This document shows, piece after piece, positions 18,249 through 30,476 of a stretch of DNA of 64,000 bases. A program made the translations under genes and the position numbers. The DNA is taken from the NCBI RefSeq assembly GCF_002085925.2, contig NZ_CP053562.1, positions 3,237,501-3,301,500 of the forward strand. Direction: 5' to 3'. Position 1 is the first letter of the stretch, and each line of letters begins with the position of its first letter. The stretch is from Thioclava electrotropha. GTDB taxonomy: Bacteria > Pseudomonadota > Alphaproteobacteria > Rhodobacterales > Rhodobacteraceae. Under the pieces are notes generated by a model. The model had not been told where the DNA came from. It saw only the letters and a program-made list of their open reading frames with translations, and ran no database searches.

Positions 18249-21200
18249 TCAGACCTCCTCGACCTCGCTCACCCCGCGCAAGGAGCGCAGCGCGCCTTTC
18301 ACCTGCGCGTTGACCGGCGCCTCGGGCATCGCGGTGATCTGGTAGCGGCAGCCCCGCTCATTGTCATAGACCATGAAGCTGATCGGGCCGCGCGAATGGA
18401 CCTTCCCTTCGCGGGCGACCCGCTCGACGAGGCTCGCGACCGAGGCGACCGCGTCATTGTTGTCGATATGCACCAGAAGCCCGGATGACCCCGCATCCGC
18501 CGTCGCCTTCTCCACGGTCTGGGCCGAAGTGGCGACCATACGCACCGACTCGCCGTCGACCTCGACCTTCACGGTCAGCACCAGAAGGTTGCCAGTCTCG
18601 AGCACGTCGCGGCAGGCTTCCAGCGCCTCGGACCAGAAGGCGACCTCATAAGGCCCCGACGCATCCGAGAGTGCCACGAAGGCGAAGCGGTTGCCCTTGG
18701 CGGATTTCTTCTCGCGCACCGAGGCGACCTCGCCCGCGATCTTGGTCACGAAAGGACCGCCCACGGCCTTTTGCTGCACCTCTTCCCAGCTCAGCACCTT
18801 CTTGCGCTTGAGCGCGGGCAGGTAATCCTCGATCGGGTGACCCGAGAGGTAGAAGCCGATGGCCTTGTGTTCTTCGGCCAGACGTTCGCCCGGCAGCCAG
18901 TCGTCGGTATCGGCCAGACGCGGCGGCGGCAGATCGTCGCCCGCCTCGCCGAACAGCGACACCTGCGCCGACTCGCGCGCCTCGATCACCGCGCCCGACC
19001 ACGCCATCAGCGATTCCAGCGACTCGAAGACGCGTTTGCGGTTCGGATCGAGCAGATCGAAGGCCCCTGCCCGCGCCAGCATCTCCAGCGGGCGCTTGCC
19101 CACCCGCTTCATGTCCACGCGCCGCGCGAAATCGAACAGGTCCTTGAAGGGCTCGTCGCCGCGCGCGGTCACGATCATCTGCATCGCGTCCACGCCGACG
19201 TTCTTCAGCGCGCCCAGCGCATAGACCAGCTTCTGATCGACCACGTCGAAGGTCGAAAGCGAGCGGTTCACGCAAGGCGGGATGATCTCGATCCCGAGCT
19301 TCTTCTGCACCTCGTCGGCATAGATCGCGAGCTTGTCGGTCAGATGAATATCGCAATTCATCACGCCGCCCATGAACTCGACCGCGTGGTTCGCCTTCAG
19401 CCAGCCGGTGTAATAGGACACCACCGCGTAGGCCGCCGCGTGGGATTTGTTGAAGCCGTAGTTCGCGAATTTCTCCAGAAGGTCGAACACCTCCGAGGCC
19501 TTCTTCTTGTCGACCCCGTTCTTGGCCGCGCCCGCCTCGAATTTCGGGCGCTCGGCGTCCATCGCCTCCTTGATCTTCTTACCCATCGCGCGGCGAAGAA
19601 GGTCTGCGCCGCCAAGCGAGTAGCCCCCCATGACCTGCGCGATCTGCATCACCTGCTCCTGATAGACGATGATGCCTTGGGTCTCTTCGAGGATATGGTC
19701 GATGGTCGGGTGGACCGAGGTGATCTTCTTGAGCCCGTTCTTCACCTCGCAGTAGGTCGGGATGTTCTCCATCGGGCCGGGACGATACAGCGCCACGAGC
19801 GCGACGATGTCCTCGATACAGGTGGGCTTCATCTGGCGCAGGGCCGATTTCATGCCTTCCGATTCCACCTGGAACACCGCGACGGTCTTCGCATCGGCGT
19901 AAAGCTTGTAGGTCTTCTCGTCATCCAGCGGGATCGCGTTGATATGGTTCTCCGCGCCCTCGGCAGGCTCGTAGAGCTGGTTGCCGGCGGCATCGACATG
20001 CAGCGGGCGGCCCGATTTGAAGATCAGCTCCATCGCAGAGCGGATCACCGTCAGCGTCTTCAGGCCGAGGAAGTCGAACTTCACCAGACCCGCCTGCTCG
20101 ACCCATTTCATGTTGAACTGGGTCGCGGGCATGTCCGAACGCGGATCCTGATAGAGCGGCACCAGCTCGTCGATCGGACGGTCGCCGATCACGACGCCCG
20201 CCGCGTGGGTCGAAGCGTTGCGCAGCAGACCTTCGATGGCTTTCGCATAATCGAGAAGCCGCGCCACGACCTCTTCGTTGCGGGCCGCTTCGCGCAGACG
20301 CGGCTCGTCGGCCAGCGCCTTCTCGATGCTGACGGGCTTCACGCCCTCGACCGGGATCAGCTTCGACAGCTTGTCGACCTGCCCGTAGGACATCTGCAAG
20401 ACCCGGCCCACGTCGCGCACGGCGGCCTTGGACAGAAGCGCACCGAAGGTGATGATCTGGCCCACCTTCTCGCGCCCGTATTTATTCTGAACGTATTGGA
20501 TCACCTCCTCGCGGCGATCCATGCAGAAGTCGATGTCGAAGTCCGGCATCGAGACACGTTCGGGGTTGAGGAAGCGTTCGAACAGCAGCGAATAGCGCAG
20601 CGGATCAAGGTCGGTAATGGTCAACGCGTAAGCCACGAGCGAACCCGCACCCGAGCCCCGCCCCGGCCCGACCGGAATGTCGTGATCCTTGGCCCATTTG
20701 ATGAAGTCGGCAACGATCAGGAAGTAGCCCGGGAAGCCCATCTGTTCGATGATATCGAGCTCGAATTGCAGACGTTTCTCGTAATCTTCGACCGGGGCTG
20801 CATGCGGGATCACGTCAAGACGGTTGCGCAACCCGTCCCATGCCTGACGCCGCAGTTCCTCCACCTCGTCATCTGCGAATTTCGGCAGGATCGGCGCGCG
20901 CTTGTAGGTCGAGAAAGCGCAGCGTTTCGCGATCTCGACGGTGTTCTCCACAGCTTCGGGCAGATCGGCGAAGAGCGCGACCATCTCGCCTTCGGATTTG
21001 AAATAGTGCTGTGGGGTCAAACGCCGGCGCGGCTCGATCTGATCGACATAGGCGCCTTCCGCGATACAGATCATCGCGTCATGGGCCTCGTAGATCGCGG
21101 GCTTCGGGAAATAGACGTCGTTCGTGGCGACCAGCGGCAGACCCAGCTCATAGGCCCATTCGACGAAGGGCCGCTCGGTCGCGATCTCCGCCTCGGTCAG

Positions 21201-21749
21201 CGTGCCGCCCTCGCCCGGGTGACGCTGCAATTCGACATAGAGGCGGTTCGGGTAGATCCCGGCCAGCTGTTGCAGCAGCGCCTTGGCGCGGTCCTTCGCC
21301 CCGTTCCGGATCAGCCGCCCGACCGGGCCGTCGGGGCCGCCCGAAAGACAGATCAGCCCCTCGGAATACCGCTCGAGCTCTTCCAACGTGACCTGAATCA
21401 GCGCCCCGTGCTTGTCGAGATAGAGGCACGAGTTCAGCTTCATCAGGTTCTCGTAGCCGCGCTCGGTCTGGGCCAGCAGCACGATCGGTGCGGGCAGGCG
21501 TGGACGCTCGCCCGGCTTGGCCGGATCGAATTCCAGAGAGACCTGACAGCCGACGATCGGCTGCAGCCCCGCCCCCGTCGCGGTCACGGAAAACTCGAGC
21601 GCCGCAAACATGTTGTTCGTGTCGGTCACGGCGACGGCGGGCATCTTCGCCGACTCGCACATCTTCACGAGTTTCTTGGCGGGCACAGCGCCTTCGAGCA
21701 GGGAATACTCGGTATGGACGCGCAGATGAATGAATCGGGGGCTGGTCAT
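18249..21749 (-). CDS. dnaE: DNA polymerase III alpha subunit
   Basis: 1166 residues, the replicative polymerase. The N-terminal PHP domain begins FIHLRVHTEYSLLEGAV. The polymerase core shows GPGRGSGAGSLVAYAL and the catalytic aspartates in MPDFDIDFCMDRREEV. A helix-hairpin-helix region and an OB-fold beta-clamp/ssDNA region follow (EVASVREKKSAKGNRFAFVALSD, quoted in part). The start at 21749 (MTSPRFIHLRVHTEYS) is chosen over an in-frame upstream ATG because homology begins there. It is transcribed divergently from xdhA across 245 bp. Confidence 0.97.
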   Translation of the reverse strand: MTSPRFIHLRVHTEYSLLEGAVPAKKLVKMCESAKMPAVAVTDTNNMFAALEFSVTATGAGLQPIVGCQVSLEFDPAKPGERPRLPAPIVLLAQTERGYENLMKLNSCLYLDKHGALIQVTLEELERYSEGLICLSGGPDGPVGRLIRNGAKDRAKALLQQLAGIYPNRLYVELQRHPGEGGTLTEAEIATERPFVEWAYELGLPLVATNDVYFPKPAIYEAHDAMICIAEGAYVDQIEPRRRLTPQHYFKSEGEMVALFADLPEAVENTVEIAKRCAFSTYKRAPILPKFADDEVEELRRQAWDGLRNRLDVIPHAAPVEDYEKRLQFELDIIEQMGFPGYFLIVADFIKWAKDHDIPVGPGRGSGAGSLVAYALTITDLDPLRYSLLFERFLNPERVSMPDFDIDFCMDRREEVIQYVQNKYGREKVGQIITFGALLSKAAVRDVGRVLQMSYGQVDKLSKLIPVEGVKPVSIEKALADEPRLREAARNEEVVARLLDYAKAIEGLLRNASTHAAGVVIGDRPIDELVPLYQDPRSDMPATQFNMKWVEQAGLVKFDFLGLKTLTVIRSAMELIFKSGRPLHVDAAGNQLYEPAEGAENHINAIPLDDEKTYKLYADAKTVAVFQVESEGMKSALRQMKPTCIEDIVALVALYRPGPMENIPTYCEVKNGLKKITSVHPTIDHILEETQGIIVYQEQVMQIAQVMGGYSLGGADLLRRAMGKKIKEAMDAERPKFEAGAAKNGVDKKKASEVFDLLEKFANYGFNKSHAAAYAVVSYYTGWLKANHAVEFMGGVMNCDIHLTDKLAIYADEVQKKLGIEIIPPCVNRSLSTFDVVDQKLVYALGALKNVGVDAMQMIVTARGDEPFKDLFDFARRVDMKRVGKRPLEMLARAGAFDLLDPNRKRVFESLESLMAWSGAVIEARESAQVSLFGEAGDDLPPPRLADTDDWLPGERLAEEHKAIGFYLSGHPIEDYLPALKRKKVLSWEEVQQKAVGGPFVTKIAGEVASVREKKSAKGNRFAFVALSDASGPYEVAFWSEALEACRDVLETGNLLVLTVKVEVDGESVRMVATSAQTVEKATADAGSSGLLVHIDNNDAVASVASLVERVAREGKVHSRGPISFMVYDNERGCRYQITAMPEAPVNAQVKGALRSLRGVSEVEEV

Positions 21750-21994
21750 GCCACCAGATTTAGCGGGTCGCAGCGCCCCGCGCCAGCCTCTCGCCGCGTC
21801 CGCCCGACGCTTCGCGCTCGACCACTCGGCGCAGCTTGGCGCCCAATTCTTGATCACCGGATCAAGTTTCGGGCAACGCACCGCCGCGAATCCCTTGCCA
21901 AAGCCTGTCTGCATCGGCTTTGCTGGGCCGGTCCCGTTCTACGCCGCATCGAGGGGGACCGCAGGGACGACTGGTAAGGCGGCGGATTTTTCGT

Positions 21995-23361
21995 ATGGAG
22001 ATCACGTTTCTTCTCAATGGAGAAACCCGGACGGTGGCACTTACCGATCCGACGCAATCTGTGCTCGACTGGCTGCGCGCCGAGGGGCTGACCGGCACCA
22101 AGGAGGGCTGCAACGAGGGCGATTGCGGGGCCTGCTCGGTCATCGTGACCGATGCGGAGGGCGCCAAACCGCTCAATGCCTGCCTGATGATGATGCCCCA
22201 TCTGCACGGCCGCGCGCTGCGCACCGTCGAGGGCGTCGCCGGGCCGAAGGGGGAATTGCACCCCGTTCAGCAGGCGATGGTCGATCATCACGGCTCGCAA
22301 TGCGGCTTCTGCACGCCCGGTTTCATCGCGTCGATGGCGGCGGGGCATCTGAACGGGCGCCACGATCACGACGATCTGCTTGCCGGAAACCTGTGCCGCT
22401 GCACCGGCTACGCGCCGATCATCCGCGCCGCCGAGGCGGCGCAGGACGAAGCCGTGCCCGCATGGATGCACGACACGCTGCCCGATCTGACAGATGTCGC
22501 GCCAAAGGCCGATCACGTCCTTCTGCCGGATAGCGCCGATGCGCTGGCAGACTGGTATCTCGCCCATCCCGACGCCACGCTGATCGCGGGCGCGACCGAT
22601 GTGGGGCTCTGGGTCACGAAGCAGCTGCGCGAATTGAAAGAGGTCGCTTTCCTCAACAACTGCAAAGACTTGCAGACCATCGAGGAAACCGACGACCGCT
22701 ACATCGTCGGCGCGGGCGTCACCTTGGCCGCGTTGCGCACGGCGATCCGCGACACACTCCCCAGCTTTGGCGAATTGCTGCGCCGCTTCGCCTCCGAACA
22801 GGTTAGACAAGCGGCGACCATCGGCGGCAACATCGCCAACGGCTCGCCCATCGGTGACAGCCCGCCCGTCCTGATCGCGATGGGCGCGGAGTTGACGCTG
22901 CGCAAGGGAGATGCGCGCCGCACGATCCCGCTGGAGAGCTTCTTCCTCGACTATGGCAAGCAGGACCGCGCGCCCGGCGAATTCGTCGAAAGCGTCAGCT
23001 TCCCGAAATCCGCGCCCGATCTGGCTTGCTACAAACTCTCGAAGCGGTTCGATCAGGACATTTCCGCCGTCTGCGGCGCGCTGAATATCCCGCGCGATGG
23101 CGACAAGATCGGCGCGCCGCGTATCGCCTTCGGCGGCATGGCGGGAATCCCGAAACGCGCCGCGGCATTGGAGGCCGCGCTGAAAGGTCAGCCCTTCACC
23201 GAAGAGGCGATCACGGCCGCCCTGCCCGCGCTGGAGCAGGACTTCACGCCGCTCACCGACATGCGCGCCTCGGACGCCTACCGGATGGAGGCCGCCAAGG
23301 CGATGCTGATCCGATACGTCCGCAATGCCCAAGGCGCCCTCTCCATTCTGGAGGTGAAACC

Positions 23362-23365
<4 letters not shown>
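21995..23365 (+). CDS. xdhA: Xanthine dehydrogenase small subunit (FeS/FAD)
   Basis: 456 residues from the ATG at 21995 ([16 protein letters not shown]). It carries both [2Fe-2S] domains: the plant-ferredoxin-like site C39-NEGD-C44-GA-C47, then CGFCTPG and CRCTGY. The CO-dehydrogenase-type FAD domain follows ([27 protein letters not shown]). It transfers electrons from the molybdenum subunit to NAD+ during hypoxanthine and xanthine oxidation. It is the first gene of a long overlapping operon; the 245-bp upstream region shared with dnaE shows no riboswitch fold that I could recognise. Confidence 0.95.
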
Positions 23366-25637
<2,272 letters not shown>

Positions 25638-25641
<4 letters not shown>

Positions 25642-26573
25642 GCCTCGATCCCGCAGCCCTCGCCCGCGCGGCAGACCGCGGCCCCTTCACTCGTGTCGTG
25701 GTCGCGCGCGCCCAAGGCTCCACCCCGCGCGAAGACGGGGCGGAGATGCTGGTCTGGGCGGATCATGTCGAGGGCACGATCGGCGGTGGCGCGCTGGAAT
25801 TCTCCGCCATCGCGAAAGCGCGGGGCGGGCTGACGGGGATCGAGAAAATCCCGCTGGGCCCCGCGATGAACCAATGCTGCGGCGGGGCCGTGGTGTTGGG
25901 ATATGAGCGAATGGACCGGACCACCGTTTCGCAGATCACGGGCGACTGGCACGCCCGTCCACTGACGCCGGGCACGCCCGAGCCGCTCGCCGTCACGCGC
26001 GCGCTGGCCCGCGCCCGCGATCGCGGCGAGACGCCGCCGCTGCTGGTCGAGAACTGGCTGATCGAGCGGGTCGCGCCGCCCGCTACGCCCGTCTGGGTCT
26101 GGGGCGCAGGCCATGTCGGGCGCGCGCTGATCGGGGCGCTGTCCCCCCTGCCCGGCCTTGCCCTGTCCTGGACCGATAGCGGGGCGGAGCGGTTTCCCGA
26201 CATGATCCCCGAAGGCGTCACGCCACTGATCGCCGAGAACCCGGCCGATCTGATCTCCCTCGCGCGCACCGATGCCCGCCACTTCGTGCTGACCTATTCA
26301 CATTCTCTCGATCTGGAGCTTTGTCACCGGCTGCTCGCCCATGGCTTCGGCGGGCTCGGCCTGATCGGGTCGGACAGCAAATGGGTCCGCTTCCGCAAGC
26401 GCCTCGCCGCGCTCGGGCATTCGGATGCACAAATTTCGCGCATTGCCTGCCCGATAGGCGATCCGACCTTGGGGAAGCATCCTCAAGCCATTGCCCTTGG
26501 GGTAGCGACCGGGCTAGTGAAAGAGCTGAACGCCGCGCAAGCGGCGACGGGGAAAGGGAAACGCGCCGGGTGA
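25638..26573 (+). CDS. xdhC: Xanthine dehydrogenase accessory protein XdhC
   Basis: 311 residues, overlapping xdhB by 4 nt. XdhC binds the molybdenum cofactor, protects it during sulfuration and inserts it into XdhB. Seen are the N-terminal XdhC segment VVVARAQGSTPREDGAEMLV, the GTIGGGALE motif with conserved residues, a CCGG cysteine pair (NQCCGGAVVL), and the C-terminal Rossmann-type VWGAGHVGRAL. Its TGA overlaps the GTG start of the ABC transporter gene. Confidence 0.94.
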
Positions 26574-28084
26574 CGGAGCTGCTCAAGATCGACGGGCTGA
26601 CGAAAGCCTATCCTGGTGTCGTGGCCAATGACGGCGTCGGCTTCTCGGTGCGTCCGGGCGAGGTCCACGCCCTGCTGGGCGAAAACGGCGCCGGCAAATC
26701 GACGCTGGTGAAGATGATCTACGGGCTGGTGAAGCCCGATTCCGGCACGATGCACTTTGCGGGCCAGTCCTTCGCGCCCGCCGATCCGCGCGCCGCGCGC
26801 GCCGCTGGCGTCGCGATGGTGTTCCAGCATTTCTCGCTTTTCGAGGCACTTAACGTTGCCGAGAACGTGGCGCTCGGCATGGAAAACCCGCCGCCGATGC
26901 GCCAGCTTGCCAAGCGTATCCGCGAGATTTCCACCGCTTATGGCCTGCCGCTGGACCCCGCGCGACTGGTGGGCGACCTCTCCGCGGGCGAGCGTCAGCG
27001 CGTCGAGATCGTGCGCTGCTTGCTGCAGGACCCCAAGCTTCTGATCATGGACGAGCCGACCTCGGTGCTGACGCCGCAGGAGGTGGAGATTCTGTTTCAC
27101 ACCCTGCGCAAGCTGTCGGCTGAGGGCACTGCGATCCTCTATATCAGCCACAAGCTCGAAGAGATCCGCACGCTTTGCGAAGGCGCGACGATCCTGCGCG
27201 CGGGCAAGGTGGTGGCGAGCTGCAACCCGCGCGAGAAGACCGCGCGCGAGCTGGCCGAGCTGATGGTCGGCGCGGAGCTGAAAGTCACCGATCGGGCCGA
27301 GCGCAAGCTGGGCGATGTCGTGCTGAAAGTCTCGGGCCTGTCGCTCGCACCGCTGTCGCAGTTCGGCCCCTCGCTGAAGGATCTAAACCTGGAGCTGCGC
27401 GCGGGCGAGGTGCTGGGCATCGGCGGCGTCGCGGGCAACGGTCAGGAAGAATTGCTGGCCACCCTGTCGGGCGAGCGCCCCTCCGCCCCCGGCACGGTCA
27501 GCCTGATGGGCGAGGATATCTCCGGGCTCGGGCCGAACGGCCGCCGCGCGAAGGGGCTGCTGGCTGCGCCCGAGGAACGGCTGGGCCATGCCGCCGTCCC
27601 CGCGATGAGCTTGACCGAGAACGCGATCCTCACCGGGACGATGCGCAAGCCGCTAACGCGCAACGGATTTGTCGATCAGGGGGCTGCGAAGACCTTCGCC
27701 GACGAGATCAGTCAGGCCTTCGACGTGCGCACGCCGGGTTCGCATGTTGCGGCCCGCGCGCTTTCGGGCGGGAACCTGCAGAAATACGTGATCGGTCGCG
27801 AGGTGCTGCAAAACCCCGCCGTGCTGGTGGTGAATCAGCCGACATGGGGCGTGGATGCCGCCGCTGCCGCGTCGATCCGGCAGGCGCTGCTAGACCTCGC
27901 GGCGAAAGGCGCTGCGGTGATCGCGATCAGCCAGGACCTCGATGAGCTTATGGAAATCTCCGACCGCTTCTCGGCGCTGAACGAAGGCCGCCTGAGCGCC
28001 TCGCGCCCGACCCAAGGGCTGACGATCGAAGAGATCGGCATGATGCTGGGCGGTGCGCACGGGATGCAGGAGGCCGCGGTATGA
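26570..28084 (+). CDS. ABC transporter ATPase, BMP/purine-nucleoside type
   Basis: 504 residues with two nucleotide-binding domains, starting at a GTG that overlaps xdhC by 4 nt. Domain 1: Walker A GENGAGKST, signature LSAGERQRVE, Walker B LLIMDEPTSVL. Domain 2 has the degenerate Walker A GVAGNGQEE, signature LSGGNLQKYV and VVNQPTWGVDAAA, as is usual for the nucleoside/BMP importers. It powers uptake through the two permeases downstream. Linkage to xdhABC suggests purine bases or nucleosides as substrate, by inference. Confidence 0.93.
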   Translation: MTELLKIDGLTKAYPGVVANDGVGFSVRPGEVHALLGENGAGKSTLVKMIYGLVKPDSGTMHFAGQSFAPADPRAARAAGVAMVFQHFSLFEALNVAENVALGMENPPPMRQLAKRIREISTAYGLPLDPARLVGDLSAGERQRVEIVRCLLQDPKLLIMDEPTSVLTPQEVEILFHTLRKLSAEGTAILYISHKLEEIRTLCEGATILRAGKVVASCNPREKTARELAELMVGAELKVTDRAERKLGDVVLKVSGLSLAPLSQFGPSLKDLNLELRAGEVLGIGGVAGNGQEELLATLSGERPSAPGTVSLMGEDISGLGPNGRRAKGLLAAPEERLGHAAVPAMSLTENAILTGTMRKPLTRNGFVDQGAAKTFADEISQAFDVRTPGSHVAARALSGGNLQKYVIGREVLQNPAVLVVNQPTWGVDAAAAASIRQALLDLAAKGAAVIAISQDLDELMEISDRFSALNEGRLSASRPTQGLTIEEIGMMLGGAHGMQEAAV

Positions 28085-29160
28085 TCACCCTCGTCCGGCG
28101 CCCCACCCCGTCGCAATTCTGGTCCTACGCGACTCCGCTCCTCGCCGTGATCGCCACCATGATCGCGGGCGGCATCCTGTTCGCGATACTGGGCAAGCAC
28201 CCGGTCGAGGCGATCCGCGTGATCTTCTGGGACCCGCTCTTCGGGGGCAACGCCAGCTATTTCCGCGGCCAGCTTTTGGTGAAGGCCGGACCGCTTATCC
28301 TGATCGCCTGCGGGCTCGCCGTGGGCTTTCGCGCGGGCATCTGGAATATCGGCGCCGAAGGGCAATACATCATGGGCGCGCTGTTCTCGGCATGGCTGGC
28401 GCTGAAGATGTACCCGGCGGAAAGCCACTGGCTGTTCCCGGCGATGATCTTACTGGGCGCGCTTGGCGGCTTCCTTTGGGCGATGATCCCGGCGGTGCTG
28501 AAAGTTTTGTTCGGCACCTCGGAAATCCTCGTCTCGTTGATGCTGGTCTATGTGGCCGAGAACCTGCTGGCCTATATGGCCTTCGGCCCGCTCAAGAACC
28601 CTGAGGGCTTCGGCTTTCCCGGCTCGCGCAACCTGCAAGACTACCCCTCGGCCTTCAATCACGAGCTGATCGAAGGCACGGGCATGCATTGGGGCGTCGT
28701 CGCGGCGCTGATCGCGGTGATCTTCACCTATGGGCTGATGCACCGCCATATCACCGGTTTCCGCATCCGCGTCGCGGGCGAGGCGCCGCGGGCTGCACGC
28801 TTCGCAGGCGTGATCCCGGCGCGGCTGGTGATGCTCGGGCTTGGGATGGGCGGCGCGTTCGCAGGGCTTGCGGGCATGTTCGAGGTCTCCGGCCCCTCGG
28901 GTCAGATCACCGACAGTTTCAACGTGGGCTACGGCTTCACCGCGATCATCGTGGCCTTCCTTGGCCGCCTGCATCCGATCGGCATCCTGCTGGCGGGGCT
29001 CCTGATGGCGCTGACCTATATCGGCGGCGACATGGCGCAGCTGATGCTCGGCCTGCCCTCGGCGGCGATCCAGGTCTTCCAGGGGATGCTGCTGTTCTTC
29101 CTGCTGGCCTTCGACGTGCTGACCAACTTCCGCATCCGCTTCGGGAGGGTCGCGGCATGA
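28081..29160 (+). CDS. ABC permease, nucleoside/BMP family (first subunit)
   Basis: 359 residues with about eight to ten hydrophobic helices. FRAGIWNIGAEGQYIMGALF and TSEILVSLMLVYVAENLLAY are typical of the longer permease (NupB/YufP-like) of BMP-type importers. It overlaps the ATPase gene and the small membrane gene by 4 nt each. It forms the inner-membrane channel with the second permease at 29489. Confidence 0.92.
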   Translation: MITLVRRPTPSQFWSYATPLLAVIATMIAGGILFAILGKHPVEAIRVIFWDPLFGGNASYFRGQLLVKAGPLILIACGLAVGFRAGIWNIGAEGQYIMGALFSAWLALKMYPAESHWLFPAMILLGALGGFLWAMIPAVLKVLFGTSEILVSLMLVYVAENLLAYMAFGPLKNPEGFGFPGSRNLQDYPSAFNHELIEGTGMHWGVVAALIAVIFTYGLMHRHITGFRIRVAGEAPRAARFAGVIPARLVMLGLGMGGAFAGLAGMFEVSGPSGQITDSFNVGYGFTAIIVAFLGRLHPIGILLAGLLMALTYIGGDMAQLMLGLPSAAIQVFQGMLLFFLLAFDVLTNFRIRFGRVAA

Positions 29161-29492
29161 CGCAGAAACTCCCCTCGCTGCGCCTGATGATCGTCTTTAT
29201 TGGCGGCACCGTCATGGGGCTTGGCCTGTACTACCTGCTCGCCGTGGCGCAGGCGTTCTGGGCCTTCGTCGTGATCGGCGTGGTGATGATGGTGGTGTTC
29301 GAGCTGGCGCTGGGAGCCTCGCGGGCGGTGATCTACCGCATCGGCGCGCGCCCCGACAGCGAAGAGCCCCGCCGCCCCACCCTGCATGGACGCGAGCGGT
29401 ACGCCTCTGTGGCCGGGCTCATCGTCGGCCTCGTCGGCGGCTATCTGGCCTGGGGGCCGGTTCTGTTCTGGGGACATGGAGGCGCACTATGA
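29157..29492 (+). CDS. Small membrane protein inside the importer operon, unknown
   Basis: 111 residues with three predicted membrane helices (about 9-29, 32-52 and 85-106) and a short basic/acidic loop containing RPDSEEPRRPTLHGRERYAS. I do not recognise a family. It sits between the two permease genes with 4-nt overlaps at both ends (29157-29160 and 29489-29492), so it must be translated with the transporter. An auxiliary subunit or assembly factor is an inference from position alone. Confidence 0.85.
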   Translation: MTQKLPSLRLMIVFIGGTVMGLGLYYLLAVAQAFWAFVVIGVVMMVVFELALGASRAVIYRIGARPDSEEPRRPTLHGRERYASVAGLIVGLVGGYLAWGPVLFWGHGGAL

Positions 29493-30421
29493 TCGTGGGC
29501 GGCATCGATATCATCACCCTGACGGCGACGCTGATGGGCGCATCGACCCCGGTCCTGCTGGCCGCGACCGGCGAACTGGTCGCCGAGAAATCGGGCGTGC
29601 TCAACCTTGGCGTTGAGGGCATGATGATCATGGGCGCGGTTGCAGGCTTCGCCGCCGCCGTCGCCACCGGCAGCCCGGTTCTGGGCTTCCTGATGGGTGC
29701 GATCGCCGGTGCTTTGTTGGCGACGCTTTTTGCCTTCCTGACGCAGAAGCTGCTGTCGAACCAGGTCGCGACGGGCCTTGCGCTGACGCTGTTCGGGCTG
29801 GGCCTGAGCGCGCTGATCGGCAAGGGCTACGAAGGCGTGCGCCCGCCGCCGACCGCCAAGATCGATTTCGGGCCGCTCTCGGATATTCCGGTGCTGGGCC
29901 GCATCCTGTTCTCGCATGACTGGATCGTCTATCTTTCGCTGATCCTCGTCGCGGTGGTCTGGTACGTGCTGCGCTCCACCCGCGCCGGGCTGATCCTGCG
30001 CGCGGTGGGCGAGAGCCATGACGCCGCCCACGCGCTGGGATACCGCGTCGTCGCCGTGCGCTTTGCAGCGCTGGCCTTCGGCGGGGCGCTGGCCGGTCTG
30101 GGCGGCGCCTATCTCAGCCTCGTGCGCGTGCCGCAATGGACCGAAGGCATGACCGCAGGCGCAGGCTGGATCGCTCTGGCCATCGTGGTCTTCGCAAGCT
30201 GGCGCCCGTGGCGCGTGCTGCTGGGCGCTTATCTCTTCGGCGGCATCACCGCGCTGCAGCTGCAATTGCAGGCCGCAGGCTACGCGATCCCGGTGCATAT
30301 CCTCTCGATGGCCCCTTACGTCATCACCATCGTGGTGCTGGTCATCCTGTCCGCCATTCACCGCCACGGCGTGCAGGCCGCCCCTGCCAGCCTCGGCAAA
30401 TCTTTCCACGCCTCGAGCTGA
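29489..30421 (+). CDS. ABC permease, nucleoside/BMP family (second subunit)
   Basis: 310 residues, polytopic, with LLAATGELVAEKSGVLNLGV near the N-terminus and ALAGLGGAYLSLVRVPQWTEGM, both characteristic of the shorter permease (NupC/YufQ-like). It pairs with the permease at 28081. The 55-bp gap to the substrate-binding protein gene contains only a ribosome-binding region. Confidence 0.92.
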   Translation: MIVGGIDIITLTATLMGASTPVLLAATGELVAEKSGVLNLGVEGMMIMGAVAGFAAAVATGSPVLGFLMGAIAGALLATLFAFLTQKLLSNQVATGLALTLFGLGLSALIGKGYEGVRPPPTAKIDFGPLSDIPVLGRILFSHDWIVYLSLILVAVVWYVLRSTRAGLILRAVGESHDAAHALGYRVVAVRFAALAFGGALAGLGGAYLSLVRVPQWTEGMTAGAGWIALAIVVFASWRPWRVLLGAYLFGGITALQLQLQAAGYAIPVHILSMAPYVITIVVLVILSAIHRHGVQAAPASLGKSFHASS

Positions 30422-30476
30422 GGCATATCTCAAAGGGCCCCATCAAGAGGTCCGCCACCCAACTTGGAGTAACGCG

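Noticed and set aside
18771..21977. Plus-strand open frame of over 1000 codons opposite dnaE
   Set aside because: No family resemblance, biased His/Arg/Asp composition typical of antisense frames in high-GC DNA; dnaE is complete on the other strand.
21750..21994. Possible purine riboswitch upstream of xdhA
   Set aside because: No three-way junction or conserved core of purine-sensing riboswitches can be drawn.
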